DNA of 34,298 nucleotides from Verrucomicrobiota bacterium (GTDB taxonomy: Bacteria > Verrucomicrobiota > Kiritimatiellia > SS1-B-03-39 > UBA6053): contig JAFIGC010000048.1 in the NCBI GenBank assembly GCA_020831635.1, forward strand, positions 1 through 34,298. Reading direction: 5' to 3'. Every line of letters begins with the position of its first letter. The first letter of the stretch is position 1. The translations under genes were made by a program, and so were the position numbers. The notes beneath the pieces are model-generated. The model was not told the DNA's origin and made no database searches. It worked only from the letters and a program-made list of their open reading frames with translations. Below, in pieces: positions 7,872-16,525 of this stretch.

Positions 7872-9653
7872 TTACTTGCGACGACTGAGTTTGCGCTTTG
7901 GCTCATCGATCGGTCGGCGACGGGTGGACTCGGGGAGCTTGAGCAAGCGCTTCTCCATGCCATCGTAGAATATCTCTGCCGTGCCGCGGATTTCTGGCGC
8001 GATGTTCTGCAAGGCGCGTTTATCTCCGATCTGCAAGGCACGCAAGGCCTCGACCCAAGGACGAAGCCGTGAGGTGGTGTTGCCGAGTTGATCCAAGAAA
8101 CGGATCAGGTCCGCACCGTAATTGAGGTGAATGAGCACGGCACTCGCGCGCAGCCAGTCATCGGTGTTCGTCATGACAAAACCTTCGGTGCGGAGTGCGA
8201 GGGCCTTGGACAGTTCGTCGCAAACCAAGCCCCAGTTCGAGTCATAGGCGGCAAAAAGGGCTTTATGGAGATGTGTGGTGTCAGGGAGATCGTTTTTAGG
8301 CAAGGTCAACAGTTCGTCCTCAAGTTGACGGGCGATGCGGCTGCGTTCGGCAGGTTCATAGAAGTTCTCAAGAAAGCGGGTCAGAAACTCCACCTCTCGG
8401 CGCTGTCGGCGGGAGGCATTGCGCATGAGGAACCAAATATTGAAGAAACGCTCGGCGATGAGGTAACCGGTGCGGCTTTCGTTAAAGAGTTCGGTGCGTT
8501 CAATGATGCCAATCTTCTCCAGTCGGTCCAACTGGGCACTGATGGTGCCGGAGGCAAGATTGGCGGTGGTATGGTGGCGGGCGTGGGTACGGGTGGCGTG
8601 GCTGGCATCCACCGCCATGCCCGTGGCACTGGCGATTCCGGCGGCGGTGATGGGGTCCCAGTGGTTGGCCATGGCGCTGACGATAACCTGCTGCTGCGGT
8701 GTGAGTTCCTCGAAGCGTGCCTTATAAAGTGGAGTCACGCGGTCTAGCAGCCCCTCAAGATCGCCGAAAACGCTGGGAGAAAAATCTTCGGCATATAGGA
8801 AGAAAAGGGTGATCGTGGTGCGGGGGTTGCCCCCGGTAAGTTGGTGGAGGATTTTCAACCGTTGAGGGAATTGAAGGACGCGATGGCGGATGTCTTCGCG
8901 ACGGGCTGCGGTAGCAATGTGAAGAAGCAAATTACGCATCTCCTCTTCCGAGAGAGGACGAAGATAATGGACTTTGAACTGATCATAGAACGCGGCACCA
9001 TAGTCCTGACTTTGGGGCGGGGGGCTGGGACTGGCGCCTACGAGGATCGGAGCACCGGCTCGCATCAGCAGTTCTCGCAAGCTATGCTGCTGGCCTTGGT
9101 CAAGCCGCTCGAAGACGAGTTGGAGGTTATCCACCAACAACACGGGGCGTTGGCCATTGGCTTGGGCGGCTTTGGCAAAAGCGGCATAGACTTCATCGGC
9201 AAAGGGTTGGTCGTCCTTGGCGGCTTGCACACTGTCATTTTGCAACCGGGCGACGACGGCATCAATCTCAGCCACGGCTTTGCCGTCTTTGGCGGCCTCG
9301 CGTGCATCTGCAAGTGAATCGAGGCAGTTGAGCCAAAACTTGGAGAGGCGGTCCACGGCGTATTGCTCCTCGGCGAAGACAAGCGGGATGAACCGCTCGG
9401 ACAAAGCAGGCTCAGTGCGCAACTCGGCGGAGATACGGGCAAGGAGCATCGTTTTACCCATGCCCCGCTGTCCGACGATGAGATGATGCTGGGGCCGGCT
9501 CTTGAGTTTCTCGGCGCTGAGATCGGCCATGATGCGTTGGAACTGCTCCTTGCGAGCGGCGAAGGCCGCTATGATCTTCTCCGGGGAAATGCGCCCGGTG
9601 TTGTATAGAGAGATCTCGTGAAGGGCGAGGATGGGAGAAGTAGAGCGCTTCAT
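7872..9653 (-). CDS. STAND-like P-loop ATPase, second gene of an ATPase pair
   Basis: This protein has 593 residues from the ATG at 9653, which overlaps the stop of the upstream ATPase by four bases (ATGA) and so is translationally coupled. A longer frame to 9860 runs wholly inside the neighbouring gene and is rejected. Walker A is GQRGMGKT (61-68), Walker B is V-L-L-V-D-N (171-176) and a sensor-like P-I-L-V-G-A follows at 202-207. A winged-helix-like section (about 360-450) ends Y-L-I-A-E-R-F-F-N-I-W-F, as in archaeal-type AAA_14/AAA_16 proteins, then a helical basic C-terminus. No nuclease, TIR or protease domain is visible. The function is unknown; membership of the STAND signal-sensing ATPases is inferred from layout. 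Confidence 0.75.
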   Translation of the reverse strand: MKRSTSPILALHEISLYNTGRISPEKIIAAFAARKEQFQRIMADLSAEKLKSRPQHHLIVGQRGMGKTMLLARISAELRTEPALSERFIPLVFAEEQYAVDRLSKFWLNCLDSLADAREAAKDGKAVAEIDAVVARLQNDSVQAAKDDQPFADEVYAAFAKAAQANGQRPVLLVDNLQLVFERLDQGQQHSLRELLMRAGAPILVGASPSPPPQSQDYGAAFYDQFKVHYLRPLSEEEMRNLLLHIATAARREDIRHRVLQFPQRLKILHQLTGGNPRTTITLFFLYAEDFSPSVFGDLEGLLDRVTPLYKARFEELTPQQQVIVSAMANHWDPITAAGIASATGMAVDASHATRTHARHHTTANLASGTISAQLDRLEKIGIIERTELFNESRTGYLIAERFFNIWFLMRNASRRQRREVEFLTRFLENFYEPAERSRIARQLEDELLTLPKNDLPDTTHLHKALFAAYDSNWGLVCDELSKALALRTEGFVMTNTDDWLRASAVLIHLNYGADLIRFLDQLGNTTSRLRPWVEALRALQIGDKRALQNIAPEIRGTAEIFYDGMEKRLLKLPESTRRRPIDEPKRKLSRRK

Positions 9654-10855
9654 AAGACTTCCCGACGGTGCCAATATTCGCGGAGGAGAAAGGAACGGAA
9701 CGTGTAGCGCCTTTTGCTTTCCAATAAATAGCCATCCCGCAGAAGCATCAGCAGGAGTCTCGCGAGTTGTTCCTCGACGACAGCCGGATCTGCCGTCTGG
9801 CGAGAGGTCATCAGGGCATTTAAAACTTGGGAACGTGTGCGTCCGTTCGCATACTGGCAAAGATGCCGCAACGCATCCTTGGCGACAGTGGCATCACTTG
9901 AGCCAAACTGCTCGCCGAGTCGCTGACGCCAGGTATCGAATTGACTGAGGTTTTCTGGGCGCAATAGCTGAGCGAAGGCCTCATCGACTGCAGCGGCATC
10001 GGCTTGTTTGGCTCCAGCATCAACGAGGGCGTGGAATACGACCTGTAAATGGTGCGGCAACGGCCAGCCCACTCGCCGGATGATCAGGGCACGCTGATCT
10101 GCGGCTAGGGGAAGGTGGTTGCTCTCGCCGAGGCGAGTGAGAAAAACATCCGCTTCTTCTGTGGTGAGTGCTTCAAGGCTGAGTCCGGTAAGATCGTTGA
10201 TGGTCTTTCGCAAATTGCGGTCATCCACAAAGCTATCGAGACCGATGCTGCCGAGGAATATCCAGCGAACCTGCTGACGGTACGTTTGCCGCAGAGCCCG
10301 TAACCAATGCAGAAGGCGGCTGACGCTTTCGGTTCCATGCTCCAGTTTGCCGAGGGCGAGAAGAAGCTCGGGCATTTCGTCAATGGCAAGCAACACGGGC
10401 TTTCCTCCAGCCTCTATTCTGCGAAAAATACTCTCCAAGGCTCGCCCAAGCGTGCTGTGGTCAGGGTCATCTACACTGCCCATTTCCATGTCCATGCCCG
10501 CGGCATTGACTTTCATACCGCTCAAGGCTTGGCGAGCCTTCTGAAACGCGAGCGAAATCCGGCTCAAAGCCTCGGGATGCAGACCGGCCTCGTTCAGCCC
10601 GTCAACAAGCTTCTCCGCGAAGGCCAGTTCATCATGGCATCCTTCCACGTTCATAAACACCGCCGAGTGCCCGGCCTGTCGCTCCAACTCGCAGAGACGG
10701 AGAACCAAAGACGTTTTGCCCACACGGCGTGGGGCAGTGAGCAAAAGATTCGCTCCATTTGCCAACTCACGCTGAAGCCGGGCAAGATCGCGTGGACGAT
10801 CGAAGAAATCGTCATTTTCAACGGGAGAGCCAGTAATGTTTCGCATGGGTTTCAT
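9650..10855 (-). CDS. STAND-like P-loop ATPase, first gene of an ATPase pair
   Basis: This 401-residue protein starts with a short leader and F-F-D-R-P-R-D-L, the usual entry to archaeal-type AAA ATPases. Walker A is APRRVGKTS (41-49), Walker B is V-L-L-A-I-D-E (154-160), and a sensor-1-like W-I-F-L-G-S-I-G follows. The C-terminal third is a winged helix ending R-Y-T-F-R-S-F-L-L-R-E-Y-W. A second Met at 10846 is a possible start. It has its own sigma70-like promoter (10864-10892) so near the ATG that the mRNA would be nearly leaderless. It forms a two-gene operon with the distinct ATPase downstream; the two are not simple duplicates, because only the P-loop cores are alike. No effector domain is recognised. 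Confidence 0.77.
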   Translation of the reverse strand: MKPMRNITGSPVENDDFFDRPRDLARLQRELANGANLLLTAPRRVGKTSLVLRLCELERQAGHSAVFMNVEGCHDELAFAEKLVDGLNEAGLHPEALSRISLAFQKARQALSGMKVNAAGMDMEMGSVDDPDHSTLGRALESIFRRIEAGGKPVLLAIDEMPELLLALGKLEHGTESVSRLLHWLRALRQTYRQQVRWIFLGSIGLDSFVDDRNLRKTINDLTGLSLEALTTEEADVFLTRLGESNHLPLAADQRALIIRRVGWPLPHHLQVVFHALVDAGAKQADAAAVDEAFAQLLRPENLSQFDTWRQRLGEQFGSSDATVAKDALRHLCQYANGRTRSQVLNALMTSRQTADPAVVEEQLARLLLMLLRDGYLLESKRRYTFRSFLLREYWHRREVL

Positions 10856-10863
10856 AATTTCTG

Positions 10864-10892
10864 AATGTAGAACCCAAATACATCGTTGTCAA
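10864..10892 (-). promoter_or_regulatory. Sigma70-like promoter of the ATPase pair
   Basis: On the minus strand a perfect TTGACA (10887-10892) stands 17 bases from TACATT (10864-10869). The predicted transcription start is one to three bases before the ATG at 10855, so no leader with a ribosome-binding site is possible. Confidence 0.65.
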
Positions 10893-10908
10893 TATACAAT
10901 TTGGTATT

Positions 10909-10924
10909 TATACAGATCTGTATA
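10909..10924. promoter_or_regulatory. 16-base perfect palindrome upstream of the ATPase-pair promoter
   Basis: TATACAGATCTGTATA is perfectly self-complementary and ends 17 bases upstream of the -35 box. Its position suits an activator or upstream operator. The cognate protein is unknown; no regulator gene lies beside the pair. Confidence 0.45.
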
Positions 10925-10970
10925 TTTTATCTGTCGGCATGTTCCATTTAGAATCTCCCAGCGTCGGACT

Positions 10971-11016
10971 CGTCAGACCCGTCCGACCCGTCGGAGGTGG
11001 GGCCTTCCGACGGGTC
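10971..11016. repeat. Imperfect 9-base tandem repeat running into a strong hairpin
   Basis: Four consecutive 9-mers, TCGGACTCG, TCAGACCCG, TCCGACCCG and TCGGAGGTG, precede an inverted copy. GACCCGTCGGA (10985-10995) pairs perfectly with TCCGACGGGTC (11006-11016), giving an 11-base stem. No T-run follows on either strand, so it is not a classical terminator. It lies between two minus-strand genes and could be a dispersed intergenic repeat of this genome. Confidence 0.5.
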
Positions 11017-11088
11017 CCACGAGTCCGCGGGTCCGGGCCGCATCGCTTGCACCTCTCGGAGGATGACAATCCGTAATGCACAGTTGAC

Positions 11089-11104
11089 ATTCATAAATAT
11101 GAAT
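11089..11104. promoter_or_regulatory. Third copy of the HipB operator motif, away from the hip operon
   Basis: ATTCAT-AAAT-ATGAAT carries the same half-sites and the same 4-base spacing as the two hip operators, 9.4 kb away. On the plus strand it sits right after TTGACA (11085-11090), but no plus-strand gene follows; on the minus strand it lies just after the beta-helix gene. Confidence 0.35.
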
Positions 11105-11119
11105 TTTTGTAGAATACGA

Positions 11120-12895
11120 TCAGAGCGTGGACAGGCTGCCGCGGCGGCCCGGGAGGGGCCATGGGCCCACGGCGGAACCGTCGGCGGGCCAGACCCTCCC
11201 CCGCACGTCCCGATCCACCGGATCCCGCGCGGACGAAGTGTACCCGGCCAGATCGACATCCCAGTCCCAGCGCAGTTCCCCGTCCTCCGAAAGGTCCACC
11301 GTCCCTTGGCATTCGCACAGGTCGGCATCAAAGCCGCGCGCCTGCCACGCCGCCACATCCAGCCCCCCGTGACAGACCGTTCGCACCAACACGTTCGCGG
11401 CGAACACATTGTCGTCCTCATCCACGCGGTGCGCCGGGGGATCCACGAAAACATTTCCTTCCACCCGGTTGCCCACGCAGGTCACCGGACGTTCGTTGAC
11501 CCTACGCTGGGTATGGCAGAATAATTTCATGGGTTCCTCCCGCACCCTGCCGATCAAATTGTGCAGGTAGAGTTGGAACGAGGAATCCCCGCCGAAAATG
11601 CCCGGACCGTCCACGTTCCAAATCAGATTCCGGTCGACGAGATTGGGCTCGTGGGAGGCTTCCACGAAAATTCCGCCTTGTATGCTCTCGATGTCGCGGA
11701 TGTGGTTGCGGGTGACCCGCGAGCCGCGGTTGTCCCAGTCGAGCCAAATGCCGCAGGCGCCGCGGAGGTGGCGGATAAGGTTGCCCGCCACCAACGTGTG
11801 CCGAGTCAGCAAGAGCTTGATGCCGGCGCACTCGAAATAATATTCGGCCTCCTGCCATCCGCAGTCTTCAATGAGATTGTCGAGCACGCGTGCCTCGGTC
11901 GCGCCCAGACAGCGGATGCCGGCGGTGCCACAGTCTTCGAAGTGGTTCCGGCGGGCAATGACAAAGCCCTCGCTTGCCCAACCCCGTCCGGGGTTGCGGG
12001 GATCCGCGTCGCCATGCTCGAAGGGATGGTCGCCGAACTCCAGACCGGCGGAGTTGATCCCGCGGAAGCGGCAATCCTCGATGATCCAATGCCCCCCGCC
12101 CAGGGTAGAGACGGCACCGGCGCCCGCGCGCAAAAAGGCGTTCGCGCAGTGTTCGAAAACCAAACCGGAGAGGCGCACATACCCGAGCCCGATCGAATCG
12201 GGGCAAAGCAATTGCGGACGCACCGCCAACTCGAAACGGTGACGGGCGGGATCTCCGCTTCCGTAGGGGTGGACCAAAAGCGCGGAGCCGTCCGCTTCGA
12301 ACACATAGGATCCCGGCAGCTTCGGCAAATCCCCGGCATGATGGAGTTGCTGCAAACGCCGTCCATCCTGGAACAGCAGTCCGCGCCGCAACGTGAAGGG
12401 CGGACGCCCGGAGACCGGCTCCATCCACGGCATCAGGGCCTCTTCAACCGCTTCGACATTGGCCGCCAAAACCTTCCGACGCTCTACTTCGCCCAGTTCG
12501 TCCAAGGCCAGACGCCACACCCGTTGCGAGAACGAGGGCGTAAGACCCTGCGGGCCAAAACCTTCCTCCCAAGGACGCGGACGGATCCAGCCCCCCGGCA
12601 AAACACGGGAACCGCTCACCACCACCGTTTCGCCCGGCGCCGCCTCCAGCGAGATCATGGCCTCCGGTCCCTCGCCGCCGCGGCGGACGGCCAGCGCTTC
12701 GCGGTACACCCCGGTGTGAACGCGGATCCGCTGCCCCGGCATCACCCGGTCCAAGGCGGCCTGGATGCAAAGCAGCGGGGCGTCCTCCGTACCCGGATTG
12801 TCATCGTCGGCATCCGGATGACCCCGCGCCACCACCAGTGTGGACGCGTAAGGGCTCAGGTCTTCCCAAAGGGGGTATTGATGTTTCATAAGCAT
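11120..12895 (-). CDS. Right-handed parallel beta-helix protein
   Basis: This 591-residue protein has no signal peptide or membrane segment visible (a second in-frame Met lies at 12889). The N-terminus has the family entry A-D-D-D-N-P-G-T, then I-Q-A-A-L-D-R-V-x-P-G-Q and V-H-T-G-V-Y-R-E, which opens many pectate-lyase-like beta-helix proteins. Helical coils follow from about 215 to 460, with repeated short strands and asparagine turns (N-L-I-E-D-C-G, N-L-I-R-H-L, N-H-I-R-D-I, N-L-I-W-N-V). Such proteins bind or cleave polysaccharides, and PVC bacteria have many copies. Catalytic residues cannot be assigned. It stands alone between the ATPase pair and the large operon, on the same strand but 223 bases from the operon end; no functional tie to either is evident. 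Confidence 0.78.
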   Translation of the reverse strand: MLMKHQYPLWEDLSPYASTLVVARGHPDADDDNPGTEDAPLLCIQAALDRVMPGQRIRVHTGVYREALAVRRGGEGPEAMISLEAAPGETVVVSGSRVLPGGWIRPRPWEEGFGPQGLTPSFSQRVWRLALDELGEVERRKVLAANVEAVEEALMPWMEPVSGRPPFTLRRGLLFQDGRRLQQLHHAGDLPKLPGSYVFEADGSALLVHPYGSGDPARHRFELAVRPQLLCPDSIGLGYVRLSGLVFEHCANAFLRAGAGAVSTLGGGHWIIEDCRFRGINSAGLEFGDHPFEHGDADPRNPGRGWASEGFVIARRNHFEDCGTAGIRCLGATEARVLDNLIEDCGWQEAEYYFECAGIKLLLTRHTLVAGNLIRHLRGACGIWLDWDNRGSRVTRNHIRDIESIQGGIFVEASHEPNLVDRNLIWNVDGPGIFGGDSSFQLYLHNLIGRVREEPMKLFCHTQRRVNERPVTCVGNRVEGNVFVDPPAHRVDEDDNVFAANVLVRTVCHGGLDVAAWQARGFDADLCECQGTVDLSEDGELRWDWDVDLAGYTSSARDPVDRDVRGRVWPADGSAVGPWPLPGRRGSLSTL

Positions 12896-13118
12896 GAATC
12901 GTGACCGGAGGCCGCCCGGGAGTCAAGGTGAATCGATAGTAGTCGCGGCATTACGCCAATGGTATGTTCGTTTCAGAGGGGGGACGCCTCTAAAATAAAA
13001 AAAGCTGCACCTATAGATCCACGAGGGGGAATGAGTCCGACCTCCCTGAACCAAGGAGGCAAAACAAAACCTCAGGAAATGCCATGGTACTGATCATGGA
13101 TGTAAATAGGACCTCGCA

Positions 13119-16100
13119 TTATTCAAATCCTCCATCGACTTTTAGGGTGACGCCATTTTCGGTAACCGTTCTAATCACGGACTCTCCAAACCCATTTTCG
13201 CAACTGGCGGATATATCCAACGACAGTCGAACATGCGCACCGGGACTGTTTTGAAGGTGTTGAATGAGTTCTTCGGAAATTCGGGCGACTTCACGTGCCA
13301 TGCGTACAGGATCCAGTTTGGCGCTTCCATGGTACTCCACGACCTTGTTTGGGGTTTCCGAAGTCGTGTGCAAGATAAACGGAGAGGGTGAACCTTCAAG
13401 GTTAGGCACATTGGATGTGGCATCCAAAATGTCCGAAACCCCTTTTTGTTCCCTTTCTTTTTGAAATTGCGTTTCCGCAACAGCAGCCCTCACCACGAGG
13501 CCGTTGGACTGAGGGTCCAGCATCCGCATCCCACCCACATGGAGTCCGATATACCTTTCTTCTTTTTCATCGTACCCGTCTGCGTAGGCAAAAGCGTCTT
13601 TGGCCCAGTTGATTTGGGAAATGCCTTCGTTGATGGAATCCAAAAGAACATCGGGGGACATGAGTTTCGGCAGGTAGAGATACTTGGCGTAATCCTCGAC
13701 CAACGTGGAAATCCGCACGTGATCCCCCTCCCTGAACAGCGGAATTTTCTCAAGATGCTCCTTTAGAAGGTGGGAGGTCAGTCTTCGGCAAAGCGAACCC
13801 TCCGCGCCCAAGCGTTGTTGCACCCGTTCAGGAATAGAGGCGCTTCCTTTCAATCGGAATTCATTCCAAATCATTTCCGGCCTTCCTGGAATCTGCTCCG
13901 GTGTCAGCAACCAACAGTAAGCCTCCCGGAGTCGCGCGGAAATCTCGCGTTCCGCCTCTGCAATTCGGCTGTCCACCTGCCCAAGCTGGTTGTCCCCCAA
14001 ATCCAATTCACTTTTTCGGGATTTGATCAGGTTCCAAGCCAAAAACTTGCAGACCGACTCCTCCACATGCTGAATTTGGGCACTGTCGGGGGCCACAAAA
14101 ATCAAGGTGTTTTTGTACTGTCGGGGAGAGGTTCCCCGATTCGCGAGAAAATCCTCCGCCGCCTTACGCGCCGGGGAATTTTCCGTGCTTTTCTGGTGTG
14201 GACAATCCGGACGGAGGCCAATTAACCGCGTCATCAACTCATCCGGAATATCCGAGGAGACATCGGGTACAAACGGGGCGCGGTCGAAGATCTTGGCCAT
14301 GGCGAAATCGCGGTCGAGCCGTTTGCGGATTTCCTCATGCAAAAGGTCGTGCCGTTTTTTCAGCCGTTCACTTTCATCTTCCGCCAAACTGTTCAAACTC
14401 GGGGTGGTGGAATACCAATAACGGTTGATGCCGTCTGTATACAGGTAGGTGGCCTGATTGGTGAGCTTTTTCAATGCATCCGAGAAAATCGCGACCGTTT
14501 CCCCCGGTTGGACCGTGGCCAGTTTCACTCTGGCTTCGTCCACCCCCTTGTTGGCGGCCCGTTCCAGCGGTGCGGTGGCAAGAAACAAAGAACGCCCCAC
14601 CCGCCTGGTGGCGGAGTAACGCCCCAACTGGCTGGCGAATTTGCGGTCCACCTGCACGGGCGTGCTGTCGGGTCCATCCACATCTTTATCAATCACCGCC
14701 ACCCAATTTTCCTCCAGGTAGTTGGCCAAAGCATCCCGAACGCCCACCGCGTTGACGGGCACATGGGCCGGATGGATCATGAGTCCATTGTCCTGATTCT
14801 CCCAGAGATAATGAATCACCGCCGCCATCAGGCGCAACACCCCCCGGGTACGCTGAAAGCGGACGAGACTCCCCCAGGAATTATACAATTCATCAAACAA
14901 TTCAGGATGAATGGGATAGGCGTCCCGCAGGCGTTTTTCGTAGCGCGGATCCAGGGTTTCAGCGGGAAACTCCTGGGCATGGGTGCGATACATGTCCCCA
15001 TACGCCCGGACCACGGCATCCCGGTGTTTGTACATCTCGGCGGGCAAGGTGTTGAAGAGGCGGCGACGCACGATCTCATAACTTTCCTCTTGGGTCGCGG
15101 AACGCCAGGGGCTGTCCTTGCGTCCAACCACATGACGAAGCCGATGCAAGGCCTCCATACCCCGCTGCCCCCCCACCTCCGTCAAATCAGCGTCCTCTTC
15201 GCCCGGCCTGTCCGAAGCCGGCAAACTCACCACCAGCAGACAGTTGTCCACAGTGGAAACCACCTCCGTGAGTTCCTGGGCAAAGGTGAAATGCGTTTCA
15301 AAACTCCCGGCGGGCAAATCCGCCTCTTCGTGCAACTGCCGCGCATACGCCACCCATTCGTCGATGAGGATCAAACATGGCCCATGGTCCACGAAAAGCT
15401 TCCGCAGCGAATCATCCCGGGGCGTCGTACTTGTGCGGTCCGCCTCCGCCACCAACGCATAGCCCCCCGCGCCCCCCAACTGCCAGGCGATTTCACCCCA
15501 AAGCGTGCGTACCTTGGTACCGTCTTCCTTGACCGACGGGTCACCGGGCGAAATCCGATTGCCCACCAACACCACGGGGTTTACCTTTTTGGAAAGTTTG
15601 GAAATGCCCACTTCTTTCAAGACCCCCTCCAGGCCCGGCAACTCATCCAGCCTTTCCGCGCCGCACAAGTGATACAAGGCCAACATGGAATGGGTTTTCC
15701 CGCCCCCGAAATTCGTCTGCAACTGAATGACCGGCTCCCCGCCTTTGCCGCTCAAACGCCGGATCGCGTTGGACAACAAGCGGTGAAGACCCTCGGTAAT
15801 AAAGGTGCGGCGAAAGAACTCAATTCCATTCGCGTATTCCGGGGGGGCGCTTTCAGGATACTGCGAAACCTGCCACAAATCCGCGGCAAAACGGGCCATG
15901 GCCAGTTGACCGCCGGACACATCCTGGTGCGGGGTCACCACTTCCCGCCAAGGCTTCAGGTTCGGCAAGGCGCGTCCTTCCACCGTTACATCCACCGCCT
16001 GACGGACCACCTGCCGGGCCTGCTCGCTGTACACCAGCCGCTGCACTTCCTCGGCCATCGCCTCCAACTCCTTCGCTTCAGGGGCGGAAACCGCGCGACA

Positions 16101-16460
16101 CAGACGCGACATGGTGTCCAGCGCCCGAAAGGTGTCTGCAGAGGAGAAACCGTGGTCATGGGCGAACGCTTTCCGCACTTCCCAAATTTCGCTCACATAA
16201 CTTCGCTCCGCAAAACCCAGCGTGCGGCGGAAGACATCCCCCCAAAATTTGTTCATCACCGCGAGACATGCTTGCGTGTCCCACGTATCCACCTCCGCCT
16301 CGAATTCGTATTGGTGGTCGTGGCCGCCAAAACCACGGCGCACCGCGGTAACCCAATCGGTTTTGTAAATCGTGCGCATCTCGCGTTCGATATAAGGCGC
16401 GAGCGCACTGCGAAGTAAATGCAGGGCTTCGTCAATACGGGTTCGGTTACTTTTTGCCAT
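13119..16460 (-). CDS. Swt1-type HEPN domain fused to DUF499 ATPase (PglY/BrxC-related)
   Basis: This protein has 1113 residues; AAGGAA lies 9 bases before the ATG. Residues 1-120 resemble the Swt1-type HEPN domain and hold R96-K-A-F-A-H101, matching the catalytic R-x4-H of HEPN RNases. The rest is a DUF499 (COG1483) AAA-like ATPase with Walker A T-N-F-G-G-G-K-T-H-S (249-258) and Walker B C-L-I-L-I-D-E-W-V (362-370). DUF499 proteins include PglY/BrxC-class ATPases of BREX and recur in defence islands with DUF1156 methyltransferases. This is the last gene of the eight-gene operon, 65 bases after the dprA-like gene. It may be the ATPase that couples recognition to an RNA- or DNA-directed effector step; this role is inferred, and HEPN domains can also be inactive scaffolds. 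Confidence 0.85.
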   Translation of the reverse strand: MAKSNRTRIDEALHLLRSALAPYIEREMRTIYKTDWVTAVRRGFGGHDHQYEFEAEVDTWDTQACLAVMNKFWGDVFRRTLGFAERSYVSEIWEVRKAFAHDHGFSSADTFRALDTMSRLCRAVSAPEAKELEAMAEEVQRLVYSEQARQVVRQAVDVTVEGRALPNLKPWREVVTPHQDVSGGQLAMARFAADLWQVSQYPESAPPEYANGIEFFRRTFITEGLHRLLSNAIRRLSGKGGEPVIQLQTNFGGGKTHSMLALYHLCGAERLDELPGLEGVLKEVGISKLSKKVNPVVLVGNRISPGDPSVKEDGTKVRTLWGEIAWQLGGAGGYALVAEADRTSTTPRDDSLRKLFVDHGPCLILIDEWVAYARQLHEEADLPAGSFETHFTFAQELTEVVSTVDNCLLVVSLPASDRPGEEDADLTEVGGQRGMEALHRLRHVVGRKDSPWRSATQEESYEIVRRRLFNTLPAEMYKHRDAVVRAYGDMYRTHAQEFPAETLDPRYEKRLRDAYPIHPELFDELYNSWGSLVRFQRTRGVLRLMAAVIHYLWENQDNGLMIHPAHVPVNAVGVRDALANYLEENWVAVIDKDVDGPDSTPVQVDRKFASQLGRYSATRRVGRSLFLATAPLERAANKGVDEARVKLATVQPGETVAIFSDALKKLTNQATYLYTDGINRYWYSTTPSLNSLAEDESERLKKRHDLLHEEIRKRLDRDFAMAKIFDRAPFVPDVSSDIPDELMTRLIGLRPDCPHQKSTENSPARKAAEDFLANRGTSPRQYKNTLIFVAPDSAQIQHVEESVCKFLAWNLIKSRKSELDLGDNQLGQVDSRIAEAEREISARLREAYCWLLTPEQIPGRPEMIWNEFRLKGSASIPERVQQRLGAEGSLCRRLTSHLLKEHLEKIPLFREGDHVRISTLVEDYAKYLYLPKLMSPDVLLDSINEGISQINWAKDAFAYADGYDEKEERYIGLHVGGMRMLDPQSNGLVVRAAVAETQFQKEREQKGVSDILDATSNVPNLEGSPSPFILHTTSETPNKVVEYHGSAKLDPVRMAREVARISEELIQHLQNSPGAHVRLSLDISASCENGFGESVIRTVTENGVTLKVDGGFE

Positions 16461-16525
16461 GGGATGGATTTCCTTGCTTAGGTTGAAATGGGTTTGGTGT
16501 GAAAATGGAAAATGCCCGCCAGATT

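Noticed and set aside
10948-11040. 31-codon minus-strand frame (D/S/G-rich) with AGAGG upstream
   Set aside because: The coding part is just the 9-base tandem repeat read through; it has no fold or homology that I know.
11561-12904. 447-codon plus-strand frame opposite the beta-helix gene
   Set aside because: It is antisense and has no domain; the minus frame shows repeated beta-helix turns.
12960-13080. Terminator of the eight-gene operon
   Set aside because: A CCTCC/GGAGG stem (about 13040-13062) and a T-rich run (about 12996-13009, minus strand) exist but are too far apart to form a standard intrinsic terminator.
12896-13118. Small gene in the gap between the operon and the beta-helix gene
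   Set aside because: No frame with a start, ribosome site and sensible composition was found on either strand.
14337-16418. 693-codon open frame on the plus strand opposite the HEPN-DUF499 gene
   Set aside because: It is a shadow of a high-GC gene: no domain, many His/Pro/Gln residues typical of antisense frames.
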